From Amanita rubescens (lineage: Eukaryota; Basidiomycota; Agaricomycetes; Agaricales; Amanitaceae), in assembly GCA_015039365.1 (NCBI GenBank), contig WION01000080.1:62001-126000 (forward strand): a stretch of 64,000 bases of DNA. Direction: 5' to 3'. The position numbers and the translations under genes are program-made. Shown one piece after another: positions 20,801-33,500 of this stretch. The notes beneath the pieces were generated by a model. The model saw only the letters and a program-made list of their open reading frames with translations, was not told the DNA's origin and made no database searches. How positions within the stretch are numbered: position 1 is the stretch's first letter; each line of letters starts with the position of its first letter.

Positions 20801-23800
20801 ATGAAAAAGGGGTCTCTATCTTCTAAGAGATTCCGTAACTATGGCCAGGGCGGTGTTGTGATGCGCCAGCATGGCCAGGCAGTGGGCCGTAAGCAAGTTA
20901 ACCAGGAAATCGAGAAGAATACTGCTTGGTGCGTACAGCGTACTGAGCGTAGTGGAACAGGTATGTTGTACTACATATTTTTGATGTTACTCACTTAATC
21001 ATTAATGGCATTTAATAGGATCCATGGATCTGAACTCTTTTGATGCCGCCGATGCCCAATCTGATGGTTTCATAGACGTTGACATGGATTTTGAGATGGA
21101 TTCTCATATGGCCGAGGGTGTTCTTGATGGATCCCATCCCATTGACTTGAGCCACGCAGGTGGTGAAATTTTCGAGTTGATAAACGATGATTTGAAGCAA
21201 TCCAGGTGAGCGCTCACAATGGATGAAAAAGAGCTTCACCTAATTGCGGGCAAGGCATCGTACCACAAAGGACGGAAGTAATAGAAGGGATAGAACGGAA
21301 AAACGTACCTCCGCGTTTATGGCACAAATGGATGCAATCGTGCACTCTTACGAGAAGTGGAGCTATCAGATGAAAGGGGAAGACGATCCTGAAAAAGTTT
21401 CTGCTTCGTTTATTGAGGAACCGGAAGGGATGGGTAACATCATCTTGTTTGATACTCATAGTACGTTTTCATCGCTTTTCTACTGTTCTGTATACTGATT
21501 TACTTTAGGGACATACGACGCTCAGTACTCTATGGTACGAAGCGATGAATACATTTCGGCGGCTTTAGTGCGTCAAGGCATGATACCAAGTGCTCCATTT
21601 AGACCTAAATACGCATTTTCGACGTGTCTACTGGAGTTGTATCGGAACTTACAATGCCGTTGCCCCCATCTTGCATGTCAGTCGTTCATAAAAGGGATAA
21701 TGGATATGCAGGCAGTAAGTCATTCGTCCTGCTGCATAAGTTAATGCTAAATACAAAGCAGCTACCCTATAAACCCTATTACAGCACCATTTTTTCAATT
21801 TGCCTTGATTTATACCTGCATATACTTGAAAGAGTTTGAAATAAGGTCTTAGAGGCCTTACAACGCAACCGCCCGCTGTGGCACGTGAAAAATACATGTC
21901 CTGCTTGCTCGTATAAGCTCCATGATGAAAAGGACCTTATTTTCAAGACTTTGGTTACTATGGACGGCAACAACTCGTTGAAGCGGCTGTGGAGAACTGG
22001 GGGGGCCAAAAATGAAGCAGATGTACGGAGGGACCGCTACGCTCTTCCAGATTCACAAAGGGCTCCTGGCGATTATTATATATCGTGAGAGGAGGTCGAC
22101 AAATGGGCAAAAGAAGTTCTTCCAAAGAAACATGGAGCGCTTCATTCTGTAAGTCATTGGAATCTCACTTCTATAGTATATGACTAAATTTTACACCAGC
22201 AAGGCAACGAGGAACAGGGCACCTGTTCAAGCCGATGGACCAACATGGATGACGATCTCACCTCCCGCATGTGGGGAGTCTTTGATGAAACGGGGGTTTT
22301 CTTGGCACTGTGTCGCCATGGGTTTGTTTTGCTGGTAGCCGACATGGTCCGCAGCGGTGAACTGTAAGTGGCCAATTTCTTCCGCATTTTTAAGCTAATT
22401 ATCTATCTAGTGCTAAGTACCCATTAGCAATCACCAACGTCCTCCTTCAAGCGTTCGGCCCTGATCTCTGTATCGGTTACGATATTGGATGCAAGTTTGG
22501 AACAACAGTGAAGACTAGCCCGTTGGGCGATTTAGCCACTGAGCTCAACTTCCGATCGCTTGTCGGATCGTTCCATGGACACGCGCATGGACGAATATGT
22601 CAGTTGTCGCATTTGGCGACATACGTTGAAGGCTTAGGCCTCGAAGACTTGGAAGGTTGTGAACGGTTTTTCTCAAAGTCAAACGCACTTGCGGCATCGG
22701 TTCGCTACGCAAGTGTCTTCCATCGGCAACAATCTATTGTGAATTACATGCAGCACGTGGATAATTACGAAACGTATGCCAGCCTAAGTAAGATCATCTC
22801 TGTTTAATTTATTTCTCTATCAAATAAACACAATCTTTGACAGGCAAGTTTCTTGTGGATAATTACAAGCAAGCTTTGGGGATTTTACAGTCGGAACCTC
22901 TCTTACAAAAAATGATGGAACAACATGGAATAACAGACCCAACTGTCTTCACTACGTGGCTAGCCGAGGAAAAGGCTTATTTAAGCCAGTTATTATCGGA
23001 GCCGCCGGAGGAAACACTTGAGATGGAGTATTACCAATCTCTTGTTGAATTCTATAAATGCCAGTATGTAACCTGTGCTTCGATGCTAGCATCCCCGCTA
23101 AACGATCTCCAGAGAAGAACTTGATAAAGGAGCCATCTTCTACAACACTACTCCCAGCAATATTGGCCAGCGCAACTACACGAAATCCACCGAAACGAAG
23201 CGTCGCCATGACATTGAGAAGCGGGACAATTGCCTTAAACGTGTCCATGAGCTTGAAGTGAAACTGCATGTCATGCAACGATGGGAGCCAGGCTCAACGC
23301 AATGGAAAGCAGTGGCAGAAAAAGTTACACTTCGCGAGTACCGAAGAGCCGTCGACAAGCTCGAAAGTTTGGTTGTAGCGCAGCTTTTCGAACTCTCAAA
23401 GATGAATATGTCTCAAACCTGTAAGTTCAGCTAGAACTGTAATCAATTTCGTCCTAATATATGTTCCAGGTTATAAGCTACGACAACACATTGCAAATGC
23501 TCTGAAAGCAAGATCGAAGGCTATCAAGGCCGCGCTTGAGAAGTACAACACGGCCGCGGCTGCCCGCACCCCCCTCGCGCCCCAACTCACCTGGGACGAC
23601 ATTGTCGATTACGCATTCCTGGCCGATTTTGACCTCCTCCGTGATACCCGGGATGATGTTCATCAGAAACCATGGGCTTCTCAGACAATCAGGGTCATCT
23701 GTGATCAATACTTCAGAATGCAATGTGCGCGAGAAGAGATTGACCGGCTAAATGTTGAGATTCGCCGAGTCGTTACTTACATCGCTGACGAGACAACTTT

Positions 23801-24203
23801 CCTACGGGCGAAAGAGAGTTCTCTAGCACAAACGAATCCGTTGCTAGCGCATCAAATAGCTCTTTACCGACTTGAGCGAGGCCGGGCTAATACCACACAT
23901 TCTACACGCTTCGCTAAGTTGGCGAAGAACTCCAAGTTCACGGGACAAGTAACGAAAGGGCGGAGTATCCACCTGCCCACCGTATCTGTGGAATCACGTG
24001 ACGAAACCTCCAGTGATATTCATATTGACGAAGACAATGCTGAGGATGAGGAGGATGAGGAGGATGAGGGCGATGACGAGGACGAGGACGAGGAGGACGA
24101 TGATGAAGAACAGGAGGAGGAAGCTTTTGACATTGCTTACGAAGTCATCAAAGTTACTTCCGATGATCATTTTCTGCATCAGGACGATCACCACGACTGG
24201 TAG
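20801..24203 (+). pseudogene. KDZ transposase (spliced; two in-frame TGA)
   Basis: Kyakuja-Dileera-Zisupton family transposase, an RNase H-fold enzyme with zinc-chelating motifs. The start is ATG 20801 (MKKGSLSSKRFRNYGQ). An intron runs from about 20962 to 21019, then come an acidic region and a Cys-rich segment (LQCRCPHLACQSF near 21655; NTCPACSYKLHDEKD near 21890). The core includes FDETGVFLALCRHGFVLL (about 22281), YDIGCKFGTT (about 22480), SFHGHAHGRICQL (about 22570), GLEDLEGCERFFSKSNALA (about 22650) and EEKAYLSQL (about 22970). The C-terminus is strongly acidic (about 24025-24125). Its length is typical for the family. TGA codons at 21837-21839 and 22086-22088 are in register; the second sits where arginine is expected (SREEVD). 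No other stops are seen in the exons. Confidence 0.9.
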
Positions 24204-24301
24204 AGGCTAAGTATTTGTATTTTCATTATTTCATGCGCTATGTACCCTGCTATATAGCTTGATGACAAAGATGAATGTTAGACTTGCTGTACAGTTAGAA
24301 A

Positions 24302-24516
24302 TCTCTCACGTGGCAGTGGCGGAGGTGCCAGAAAGGTGTTTTACATAAGCTATCACGTGGGTATAAACTGATCTAGGCAGGGACAAGTGAAAAAACGATT
24401 TTTTATAACGGCAAATATTGAAAGTGAGAGACAAAGCGAAGAACGCTGCTAACTAACAATGGTGACTCAATGAGTCACCACTGCTAATTTGCAAGATTTT
24501 GCCGGCTGAACAGGTG
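24302..24516 (-). repeat. Right terminal inverted repeat of the KDZ element
   Basis: Partner of 15733-15947, ending GAACAGGTG next to the GACACTTT duplication. Confidence 0.93.
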
Positions 24517-24524
24517 GACACTTT
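24517..24524 (+). repeat. Target-site duplication of the KDZ element, right
   Basis: GACACTTT, the partner of 15725-15732. Confidence 0.92.
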
Positions 24525-26102
24525 GTATTGTTACTAGATGTGTTATCAAGGGTGATCGTGTAAAGCTGCCAAACGATTGGGTCAACAAGTCTTTTTTTGG
24601 CATGACCGGTGACCGAACCTTTGAATCCTGTTTGGAACAGATCCCAACACGGTCACACAATCCAATAATATAACGCCCAAGGTTATCACCACCATGATCG
24701 CCCAAGATTGCCCTCAACCCTACCGCTTCTCCTCTCAATTCCCATTTCCCATCTCTCACGTCAATCCAATGCGCTGTCATGCCAATATAACCGGTCTTTG
24801 TCACTTCGTTGGTCCACTCATCTGCCGTCACTGAAATTTTACCTGGTGCAGTCTTCATCTCACTGGTGAGTGTCTCAGGCATGTTTCTTGACAGGGTTTA
24901 CTTACACGGATGTCTTCTTTCAGCCTTTTCAACCAACCAACAAACTTGTTATGGATATGCGTTGAAACCTCATGCGTGCTTGGGATGTCAGCTTTCATCG
25001 CGTCGGGTTTCATTGATGTCAAGCAATTCCGGAAGGTCAAATCATCTGCCATGGCTAAGGGCTGTAAAACGCGTGAGCAATCATTGAAGCGATGAGCGGG
25101 TTCGTTACCTGGGCGGTGATAACAATAAACTGAGCAACTCGATGTAGAACATCCTCTCGTTTGAATTTTTCGGGGCTGCCTGTCTTCTTCAGGAATATCT
25201 TGTCAAGTTTCTGCTGCTTTTCCCCCTTTCTCTCGTCCTCTGCCTCCTGTTGGCACACAATATGTCTCGGAACTGCATGGTGATGTACTTCTACATTGTT
25301 CTCTTCACACAACTTCTGATATACATCGTAGTGCTGGCGTATATGAGCACGACACGACGGGTTTCCACCCATTAGAAAGGCCCTGCATATCCCGCCCCGC
25401 AAATCCTTGTTTTTTCTGGAAAACAGTGAGTTTCTTCCCGGCTTTCATAACCAGAAACTTGCTTACTTGCAGACGTTACACCAACAGCCCGTCACTTTCT
25501 CAACCTTATCCCCTTGTTTGAACAACACTGTCTTCTTATCTGTGAACATCAACAAGAGGTCCTTTGTCTGCTCGCGTTTCATTACTAAACTCTCAGGTAT
25601 TTCCGCGACGTGATGCTCTTCAAGGTCTTCTTCCTTTAAAACTAAGGTCAGCTCCATGATTCTTCAAACATTAAACTGGCTGACCTCATCATTCCCTGTA
25701 AGATCAATTGTCACCTCGTCTGGCTCATCCTCCATGTCAACATCATCTATAACTTCGTCCTCAGACTCCTTTCGTGCCTTTTTACGTGGTTGCCTGGGCT
25801 GCATGGGCTCCTCATCTCCACCGGATTCGTCACTATCACTGTTGACCGCTGGTGCACGTGGGCGCTTTGATGCCTTTCCGGCGGTCCGGGCAGACCTGTT
25901 TTGGGTATCTTTTTTTTTAGTTGTTCCATTATTGCCTGTTTTGGTGGCCTTTTGGGCACGTTTCGACATGGTTATGATGTGTGAGGTGATGTATTGTTTA
26001 TGCCGGTTTATTTATTGTTGTATCATTTATTTGCAAACACTTTGTGGATGTTCCATCGTGAATTATGAGTGCCCACCCATACTCCGAAAGTTGTACAGAG
26101 GC

Positions 26103-26156
26103 CATCCTTTCATAGATACTAACATGCGGTTGTAACCGGTCATAACTGATCATGGT
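26103..26156. repeat. Right remnant of hAT-1 flank
   Basis: Short sequence with TAACCGGTCATAACTG, resembling the left subterminal array at 11160-11370 and cut by the copia LTR at 26157. Confidence 0.35.
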
Positions 26157-26861
26157 TGTTGAAACTAGGGGTAACAAGTCCCTAGTGAGCAGCGCAGTCT
26201 AGTAAATAGAATGTACTACTTACCGAGTGTGGTGTGGAGTTGTTAAGAGCTTACTGGAGCTGGGGCTCAACAGTAGACAGTAGAGAGGATAATAGGATAA
26301 GGATTGACGCTATTAGAGTACAGTTTATATACTACTAAACTACAAATAAGTACAAAGAGTCTTATCAGTATGAGTCAAAGGTATTTGACTCATAAGGCGT
26401 CATTCCACAGCAATGCACAGCTATTGTACAGCAATGCATAGCTTTGCGCAGCACTTGACTCATCAATTATATTGACTGACTCATCACATTATCAATCTTC
26501 AATGTGATAGGTCGATAACCATAACGTATATATGTCTTCTATTCTCATGTCAACATATATTCACATCATCAATAGTTCCACTATTATGATTGGATGATCT
26601 TATGAGAATATCGCTAGGATATTCTCATGTCAGAATATGTTCTCATCATCAATCATCCACTATTATGATTGGTAGATGAGTATGAGAATATGTCGAATAT
26701 ATTCTCATGTCAATATATTATCTCACACTCAATCATCCACTATTATGATTGGTTGAGAGACGAGTAAGTAACTGAGCGTTATTACATTAGTTAGTGTAAA
26801 CTAATGATATCACTTATATTTACTATATACTGTATGTATATCGTATATTATAAGTTCAACA
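26157..26861 (-). repeat. 3' LTR of the Ty1/copia element, with three 80-bp repeats
   Basis: 705-bp LTR read on the minus strand, from TGTTGAAC at 26861 to GTTTCAACA at 26157. It is preceded on that strand by a purine tract (GAAGGGGAG), the likely polypurine primer. A TATA-like TAGTATATAAAC lies near 26325. Three tandem 80-bp units start at 26541, 26621 and 26701, each with ATTCTCATGT and CCACTATTATGATTGG. Confidence 0.85.
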
Positions 26862-26876
26862 CTCCCCTTCGCTAAG

Positions 26877-27765
26877 TTATTTATTAGCTTTCAAAAGGGT
26901 AGTCAATTTATCATTTTCTCTTTCATAGTATTTAAAGATTTCTTCAAGATATCCCCGCACTTCAAGATCTTGAATTCTTTCAAATATTTTACTATGTTGT
27001 CCTGGGGACTTATTAAGGGTTTTACTTTTAATATAATTAGCAAAAGTTTGTGATGCCTTAATATGATTTGTTAATGATATTTGACTATCATCAAGGATTA
27101 ATCCCATCTTCATTCGGAATATTACAAATTTTGAATATGGTAGATTTTTGGTCATTATATCCGCAACTTGTTCATTGGTAGGAATGTATGTGAGTTTAAC
27201 TTTCTCACTTTCGACACATTCTCTAATATAGTGGAATCTTATGTCAATATGTTTTGAACGATGTTCTTGTGCAGGGTTACTGGCTAAGAACATTGCACCT
27301 TGATTGTCACAACATAAGAAAATAGTTTTAATTGGAAAATCAAGTTCACTCATAAGTGACTCAATCCAAACTATTTGTCTTGATGTATCAGACATTGACA
27401 TATATTCTGCTTCAGTTGAAGACAGTGCCACTACTTTTTGTTTTCGTGAAACCCATGATATAGCACCCCCTGCGAGTTTTACTATATATCCAGTGACAGA
27501 TTTTCTTGTAATCTTGTCAGCACCCCAGTCAGCATCTGTAAAGGCTACAAAACCTTCTTTATTTAAACCATTATAAACTATTTTAGTTTGTACAGTGGTA
27601 TTAACATAGCGTACTATGTATAATGCTTTCTGTATGTGTTCTTCATTTGGGTTTGCACAAAACTGAGACATTAATATTACTTGATAAGTAATATCAGGTC
27701 TTGTTCCTAATGCAAGATATAACAACGATCCTATTATTTGTTGAAAATAAGATCGCATCTCTGCT
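26877..27765 (-). pseudogene. 3' half of Ty1/copia Pol: RT end and RNase H
   Basis: Starts at the element junction with MRSYFQQIIGSLLYLALGTR. It carries the copia RNase H domain: FTDADWGADK (about residue 71), SSTEAEYMSMSD, CDNQGAMFLASNP and KHIDIRFHYIRE, ending at 26877 just before the polypurine tract. It continues exactly where the plus-strand copia ORF at 30518-35585 breaks off. The same AGCAGAGA duplication marks both break ends, so this is the missing half of that element, now in the opposite orientation. Confidence 0.92.
27758..27765 (-). repeat. Target-site duplication AGCAGAGA at the copia break, right side
   Basis: Read on the minus strand this is AGCAGAGA, identical to 35578-35585. 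The two copies are about 7.8 kb apart and inverted. Confidence 0.9.
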
Positions 27766-30166
27766 CAGTACTTTACACTCCCCCCCCAGTATGATAAGAG
27801 TCCTATAGGAATCAGGGATTCCTATAGGATTCTGATAACAATCTGATAAGATTTTGAAAAATGCTAAAAATGTTCCCAAAGTAGATATTTGCATTTGTTT
27901 ATGTTTGTTTGCACAAAATAAACAATATGGGCATCATTTGACAGCATTTTTTGAAGGTATGAGTTTGGAGGGGCTGTGGATGGTTGTTTGGTATTGCTTG
28001 GTGTTATTTATGCTTGCAATAAAATCTCAAAAATACTTTAAAAATGCAGAAAAATCATGTGATCTAGGGCATGTAGGGATTTGGGGACCAAATAAAGCCA
28101 AACTTGAGATATTTGCAAAATACATTTTTTCAGACAAGTCTGAGAGAATTGACAAGTAAAAATAATTAAAAATGCCAAAACTCATTTCATCAACAACATG
28201 CAAGAATTATGTCACCATCACCATTCCATGTGCCATGACCACTTGCAAAGCCACAATGCAACACAATTCAGTCAAGGATTTCTGGTGATGTGATAGTCAG
28301 TGTAGTTTGGTCTGTTGTAGGAAGTTGAGGTTGCTGATGGTTCAATGGTAGCAGAAGTCAATCACTTGCAGTGACTTGTTCAACAGTGAGTAATTGCTTC
28401 AGAGGTCAACAGTAGTGGATGTATAGTCACCTATGGGTCAAGGCCAACATGATCAACTCTACCTGCATGCCAAAAGTGGGCTCCATGTGCAGTTGCAGTG
28501 TAGAGATTGCCACTTAGTATGAATCAGATCCAGTGGTTGTGTCATGATCAATTTCCACAATGTGGCCACTGTTGTTGCTGGCAACAGTGGCCATCAATCA
28601 CCTATGACATTGCAGAGAGAGTTGTCAGAGGTCATGAACAAATGTGAGAAGGTTGTGGTTATGAGGATTTGTGGCTACTATGTATGTATTGAAGTCAAGT
28701 TTCAACTAGGGGAGGACTCAGAACTGGGAGCAGAGATGAGTTGTTGGTTATGTTGGTTATCTGGTGATCACATGGTGGTGAGTAGTTGTTAGCAGCATAA
28801 TGACAACCAGCCTACTAAACATCCACACTAAAAACATATGTATTGAACTCCATAATCAAGAGAACAATGACACACTGAATTAGTCAACCATACATATAGT
28901 AAAATGAGTAAGTAGAAAAATAAGTGGGCCTGTCCAACCAATCAGGTATGCATAATTTGGGAGTCCATACCATAAACAGATCAGTGACTCTTTAATGGTG
29001 GCTGACATGGTAATTGTCAACTTCCACCTCTCAACAATTGTCTACAATTTAGTAAACATGCCCAGTTAAATGAGAGAAACAACTAATTTGGAGACTATCA
29101 TATGGGCCACCAAGTGGCAAATCCAACTCAAGGACAACCAGGATTATGTGACTAGGATCAGAGCCATCACATGTTTCCTTTGCTTCTCACAGCATGGTCC
29201 ACCTTGACATGTGGTGCTTGCCACTGCAGTGGTGTTAAAGTTGTGTTAAAACATCTTGCAGGGCTTGGGTCACATAAGACTCAGCCTCATTACATTTAAC
29301 CTTGGAATAACTATGTATCTCAAAGTGCACCTGAGGCTCATATTCACAAGTATAGGCTATACTATACATACCAGCAGTGTTACCAGAGGTACTAGTTTTC
29401 TCACAATTTAGGTGTCAAGTAGAAATGTGACAATGGCAATGTGGCCACTGCTAATGCTGGCTTCCACATAGCATTGTGATATATGTATGACTCAGCCTAA
29501 TCACATTGATTTTTCCATATATTTTAAGACTTTTGAAATTTAGTCTTGTTTGGCATGTTCATTCCTGCACATTTGAGATGCCACAATTTTTTAGGCATTT
29601 TTTTGCAGATTGTTTGAGGCATGTCACAAACATGTCACACACCCCTGTCACACATGTCCATTCTCAAACATCCTAACAAATGTGGTGAAAGAAGCTGAAT
29701 ATTCTCCATTTTCCACCAAACATATAAACAAATATAAACAAACACAAATATTAGCACTACATAATTTTTGGGTATTTTTCAACATTCTTTTAGATTTTTT
29801 AAGAGGGTTTTGGTGCTTTCAGCACTGTTTCTAGAGGTATTTAAACATCAGAAGTGGAGCCCACAGCACCTACCACTTTCAAATATATGTAAATATATAC
29901 AAACAAGCTCAAAATAGCAATACTACATGTCTTTCTACTGTATTTATGCATAGTCTGATTAAACTCTTATTAAACTCCCATAGGATGAGTCCTATTCACT
30001 CCTATTAAAGTCCAATAACTCCAATAGGACTCTCATTGGAATGAAGTAGGATTTCTCAGCCAAAATGGCTGACAACCATATGTATCAGAATCCTATAGGA
30101 ATCCTATAGGAATCCGACAATTCCTATAGGATTCCTATGGGTAAGGGGGGGGAGTGTAATGACCTC
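27766..30166 (-). mobile_element. CTCCCC element copy B (inverted)
   Basis: About 2401 bp, the reverse complement of copy A at high identity; the same interior short ORFs occur with no or few changes. The right terminus CAGTACTTTACACTCC is at 27766 and the left terminus GGAGTGTAATGACCTC ends at 30166. TCCTATAGGA arrays lie at both ends. The 8 bases outside the two ends do not match each other (TCTCTGCT versus GACGGTAT), as expected for a recombinant copy. Interior CG dinucleotides are almost absent. Confidence 0.92.
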
Positions 30167-30517
30167 GACGGTATAAAGACTTTCCTCACATAAAATTACC
30201 TAAAGAATCTATTTTCAACAAACCTGTCGATGATAGAGACAATAGGAGGGCTAGATTCGCATCTAACCCTGTGACGGAAATTCGATATTACATACCTGAA
30301 AGGACGTGTAAAAAAGATATTCCCTAGTTTACTTTCTAGTATTGACACTAGATAGTAAAATACTATATTCTTGTCATTTTAACATGAACGACATTAAGCT
30401 TAAGAAATCAGGACGGAAATTACATCATCACATATATTCTTATGCCTTATTATTATTTGAACCTTTTCTTACAAAAAATCTTCTTAGATTTTAAACAAAC
30501 TTAACCAAAGTAAGAAA
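30167..30517 (+). other. Leader region upstream of copia gag-pol; no 5' LTR
   Basis: Only 351 bp separate copy B from the copia start codon, and nothing resembles the LTR at 26157-26861. A frame is open from 30168 to a TAG at 30335-30337 (includes RFASNPVTEIRYYIPE); it may be a fragment of another gene or chance. The rest is AT-rich leader. Confidence 0.5.
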
Positions 30518-33500
30518 ATGTCTTCTTCCAATTCGATAAACTCCATTGTTCCTGTTCTTACCGGATCAAATTGGCTTGCATTCGAAAGACTTATGACTGC
30601 GTACTTGAACAGTCAAGGTCTTGGTGCACATATTGATCCTCAACTTGATTGGCCCAGAGATCTTGAACCATCTGAAAAAGAGGCGATCAAGACATCTGAT
30701 ATAAAGCCAGATCAGTTAAAAACCCTTAAAGAAATTCGCAAAGAATACGTCGAATTTAAAGAGGACAATATGAAAGCCAAAGGTTACATTACCTTAAAAC
30801 TAGCACCTAATCTAGTACACCTTGTTGACGATAAAAATGATAAAGCCGAAGTCCTTTGGAAATCTCTAAAGGATAAATTTGGTAAACAAGGTCTGGCTGC
30901 TACGTTTGGACTCTATAGACAAATTGTCGACTGGAAACTCAAAGAGAATTCCAATCCAAACACTCAAGTTCCGCATCTTATGGACTTGATTAATAGAGTG
31001 TCAAACCAAGGTGTAACCTTAACCGTCAAAATGCAAATTATGACGATCCTACATGCCTTACCTCCTTCATGGGACAGCTTTGTCGCAAATCTGTTGGCAC
31101 ATTCCACAGATGATGACACTGTAGATGAATTCCTTAATCTCATATCTGAGGAATGGTCCCGAAGGAAAGGTAACAGGAACAATGCCAATACTTCTGTTGT
31201 CACGAGAGGGAATAAACATTCTAACTCTCAAGTAGTTGCAAATATGGCACGCCAACAATTGCAACAAGGACAACCTCGCACCCCCTGGACTCCATATCGT
31301 GGAAAGTCCTTTCGAGGCAGAGGTGGAAGAAAACCAATGGGAAATCGAAGAAACCCAACACAACATACTTCGACAGGTGGACCATCTAATGGACCAAAAC
31401 ATACACCTGGCCAATCTCAGACTCCTTTTAGACCCCAATGGGCTGGTCAAGTCCCTAATCAGTCTAAAGGACCAAATTGGGAACGCAATAAGGCAGCTAA
31501 AGCAAAGAATCGTGTGAATAAACTTGCTGCTCGCACAGCAGCTCAATCAACACTTGGTTCTGGGCATGCTATGGCATCTTCGACATCAGCATCTTTACCT
31601 CTGATTGCCAGAATTGGAGATCAGGTAATGACAGATTTTGATGAAGAATTTGTCCCCAAGATTTACAAGTACAAAGGTACTCGTGCGGTTCCCACGGACG
31701 ACTTCATGGGGAGAATTGATGAGATATCCGAAGATTCGGGAGATTCTGTATCCAGAGATGTACAAAAAGTACGAACTGAAACAACAGACTACTCTGATAT
31801 CTTTGATTCTGCAATATTTGCAGATACTAAGGATGCTCAAAGTTTGGACGATCTTGCTAGTCCTATCTTTGCTTCCTCTAGTATATCCCATCATCAAACC
31901 GATAATGAAGGATATCAAACAGATAATGAATCACATCAATCTGAGGCCAATTCTTCAGGGTATGAAGGACTTTATACCGATGAGGAGCCTGAGGGACCAA
32001 TGCCTGGTTCCTTTGATGATGAACAAATAAGTTGGTGGTATGTACATACCAAACAATATTATGTGGATCAAGTTCGACGAGCTAATTTGGAAGCTCGAAG
32101 AATGAATACTAATGCACGCACAATAGAACACTTACAAAATATGTTGAGAGGGATGGTAATTGACCATGACACTGTATCCCTCCGACCAGAATCTGTAAGT
32201 TCATCAGATTTAAATTACTTTTACCAATCTGATCAAGATTCTGTTTACCATACGGCTCCAGAATCTATGGCATCAACTCAAATCCCAACAAGGCCTATTA
32301 CGCCTTATGAAGATTTTTTCAATTTATACGATTATCCAACTAATCGTACTATTGATACTGTACCGGTAATACCATCAAATGTACCGATAGTAAACCCTAC
32401 ACCAAGAAGATCTACTGATCTTCATAATCTATATAATTTTGATGCCAATATGCGTGAGAATGAAAGATACAGACAAAACATGTCTAATCTTCAAAATCTT
32501 CCAAATTATGGAACATTCTCTGAATTATACAATGAATATAACTTGGATGAATTCATAATAGAAGAAAACAATTGTAGACGTGCTAATGTTATTAACATTG
32601 GACATCTTCAAGATCCATATAATCTACCTTGTAGTAAATCACCTTCTTGCAAATGTCCTGAATGTTATAAAAATAATAAAGGACTTACAATATGGATGTG
32701 TGACTCAGGTGCATCACATCATTTTACCGCACACTTAGAAGACTTTGTCAGCTATAAAAAATATGAAGTTCCTACTTCAGTATTTACAGCTGATAATCAA
32801 GCAGATATATTAGGTATAGGGACTGTGATTTTGGATCACACCCTTAAGAATGGTTCGGTTTCAAGATTGAAACTTTACCCGGTCCTCCATATGCCAAGTG
32901 CCACACTACGACTAATAAGCAATGGAACATTGTGTAAACAAGGTTTTATTGCAAAACAAGATAATGATAGGATTTCTTTCTACAGAGAAGGCTCTGAAAA
33001 CGCATCACTGGAAGGATTTCCAGGAGATGGTAACGAAACATTAATGTGGACAGAAGGTCAAATTATTAAACCTTCAAATTATAAATTAATGATGATCACT
33101 ATTAATGTTGTTGGATATGAAATTTGGCATCAACGGATGGGTCATCCTAGCCAACAAATATTAAAATTAGGCTCTAAAAACTTAGAGGGTTTCCCTCCCT
33201 TAACAATTCCTAAAAACTTAGAACCTTGTAACGGTTGTCTAAAAGGAAAAGCTGTTTCACAAAGCTTTCCTCTTTCAGAAAAACGTGCTACCCAACCCTT
33301 TGAACGTATACACTGTGACTTGATGACTTTTCCTATACAATCTTATCATAAACAGAAATATTTACTTGTAATATTTGATGATTGTACATCACATGTATGG
33401 GTAAAACCATTACAGAAAAAGTCTAACGTCGCTGTAGTATTTGAAGGTTGGCACAAACAAATATACAACCAATATGGATATAACATAAAAATCGTTCGTT

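Larger units (their letters stand above)
15733..24516 (+). mobile_element. Complete 8.8-kb KDZ-type DNA transposon
   Basis: Both ends and the duplication can be read directly. Terminal inverted repeats of about 215 bp (15733-15947 and 24302-24516, about 95% matching by eye) begin CACCTGTTCAGCCGG. They are flanked by GACACTTT at 15725-15732 and 24517-24524. Inside are a divergent accessory gene (minus, 16017 to about 18800), a viroplasmin-like/RNase H1 N-terminal-domain gene (plus, about 18900-19706) and the KDZ transposase (plus, 20801-24203). The element sits in a hAT-1 exon. Two TGA stops in the transposase suggest this copy no longer makes full-length enzyme. Confidence 0.93.
11436..25969 (-). 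pseudogene. hAT-1 transposase gene, split by two transposon insertions
   Basis: Spliced DNA transposase of the hAT superfamily, read right to left. It begins MSKRAQKATK (25969) with a basic, acidic-patch N-terminus. A zinc-finger-like region follows (CWCNVC near 25470, then H/C residues in ICRAFLMGGNPSCRAHIRQHY). Next are the core segment SVTADEWTNEVTKTGYIGM (about 24840), a CLSHVVNLA segment (about 15590), SNVRWGTASRML (about 15270) and TLFLKSADGLFGLITT (about 15150). The C-terminal hATC dimerisation domain has PSQASSVPTERLFS near 11750. I saw no stop in the exons read. The gene is broken by an 8.8-kb KDZ element and a 2.4-kb element, each leaving an 8-bp duplication. Removing either with one duplication would restore the frame, so hAT-1 was probably intact when hit. 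Confidence 0.88.

Noticed and set aside
26157..26861. A CRISPR-like array, because of three regular 80-bp repeats
   Set aside because: The units are tandem with no unique spacers, lie inside an LTR, and the genome is eukaryotic.
30168..30337. Captured host exon upstream of the copia gag
   Set aside because: The frame is only 56 codons and I recognise no family. It is mentioned as a possibility in the leader feature, not called as a gene.
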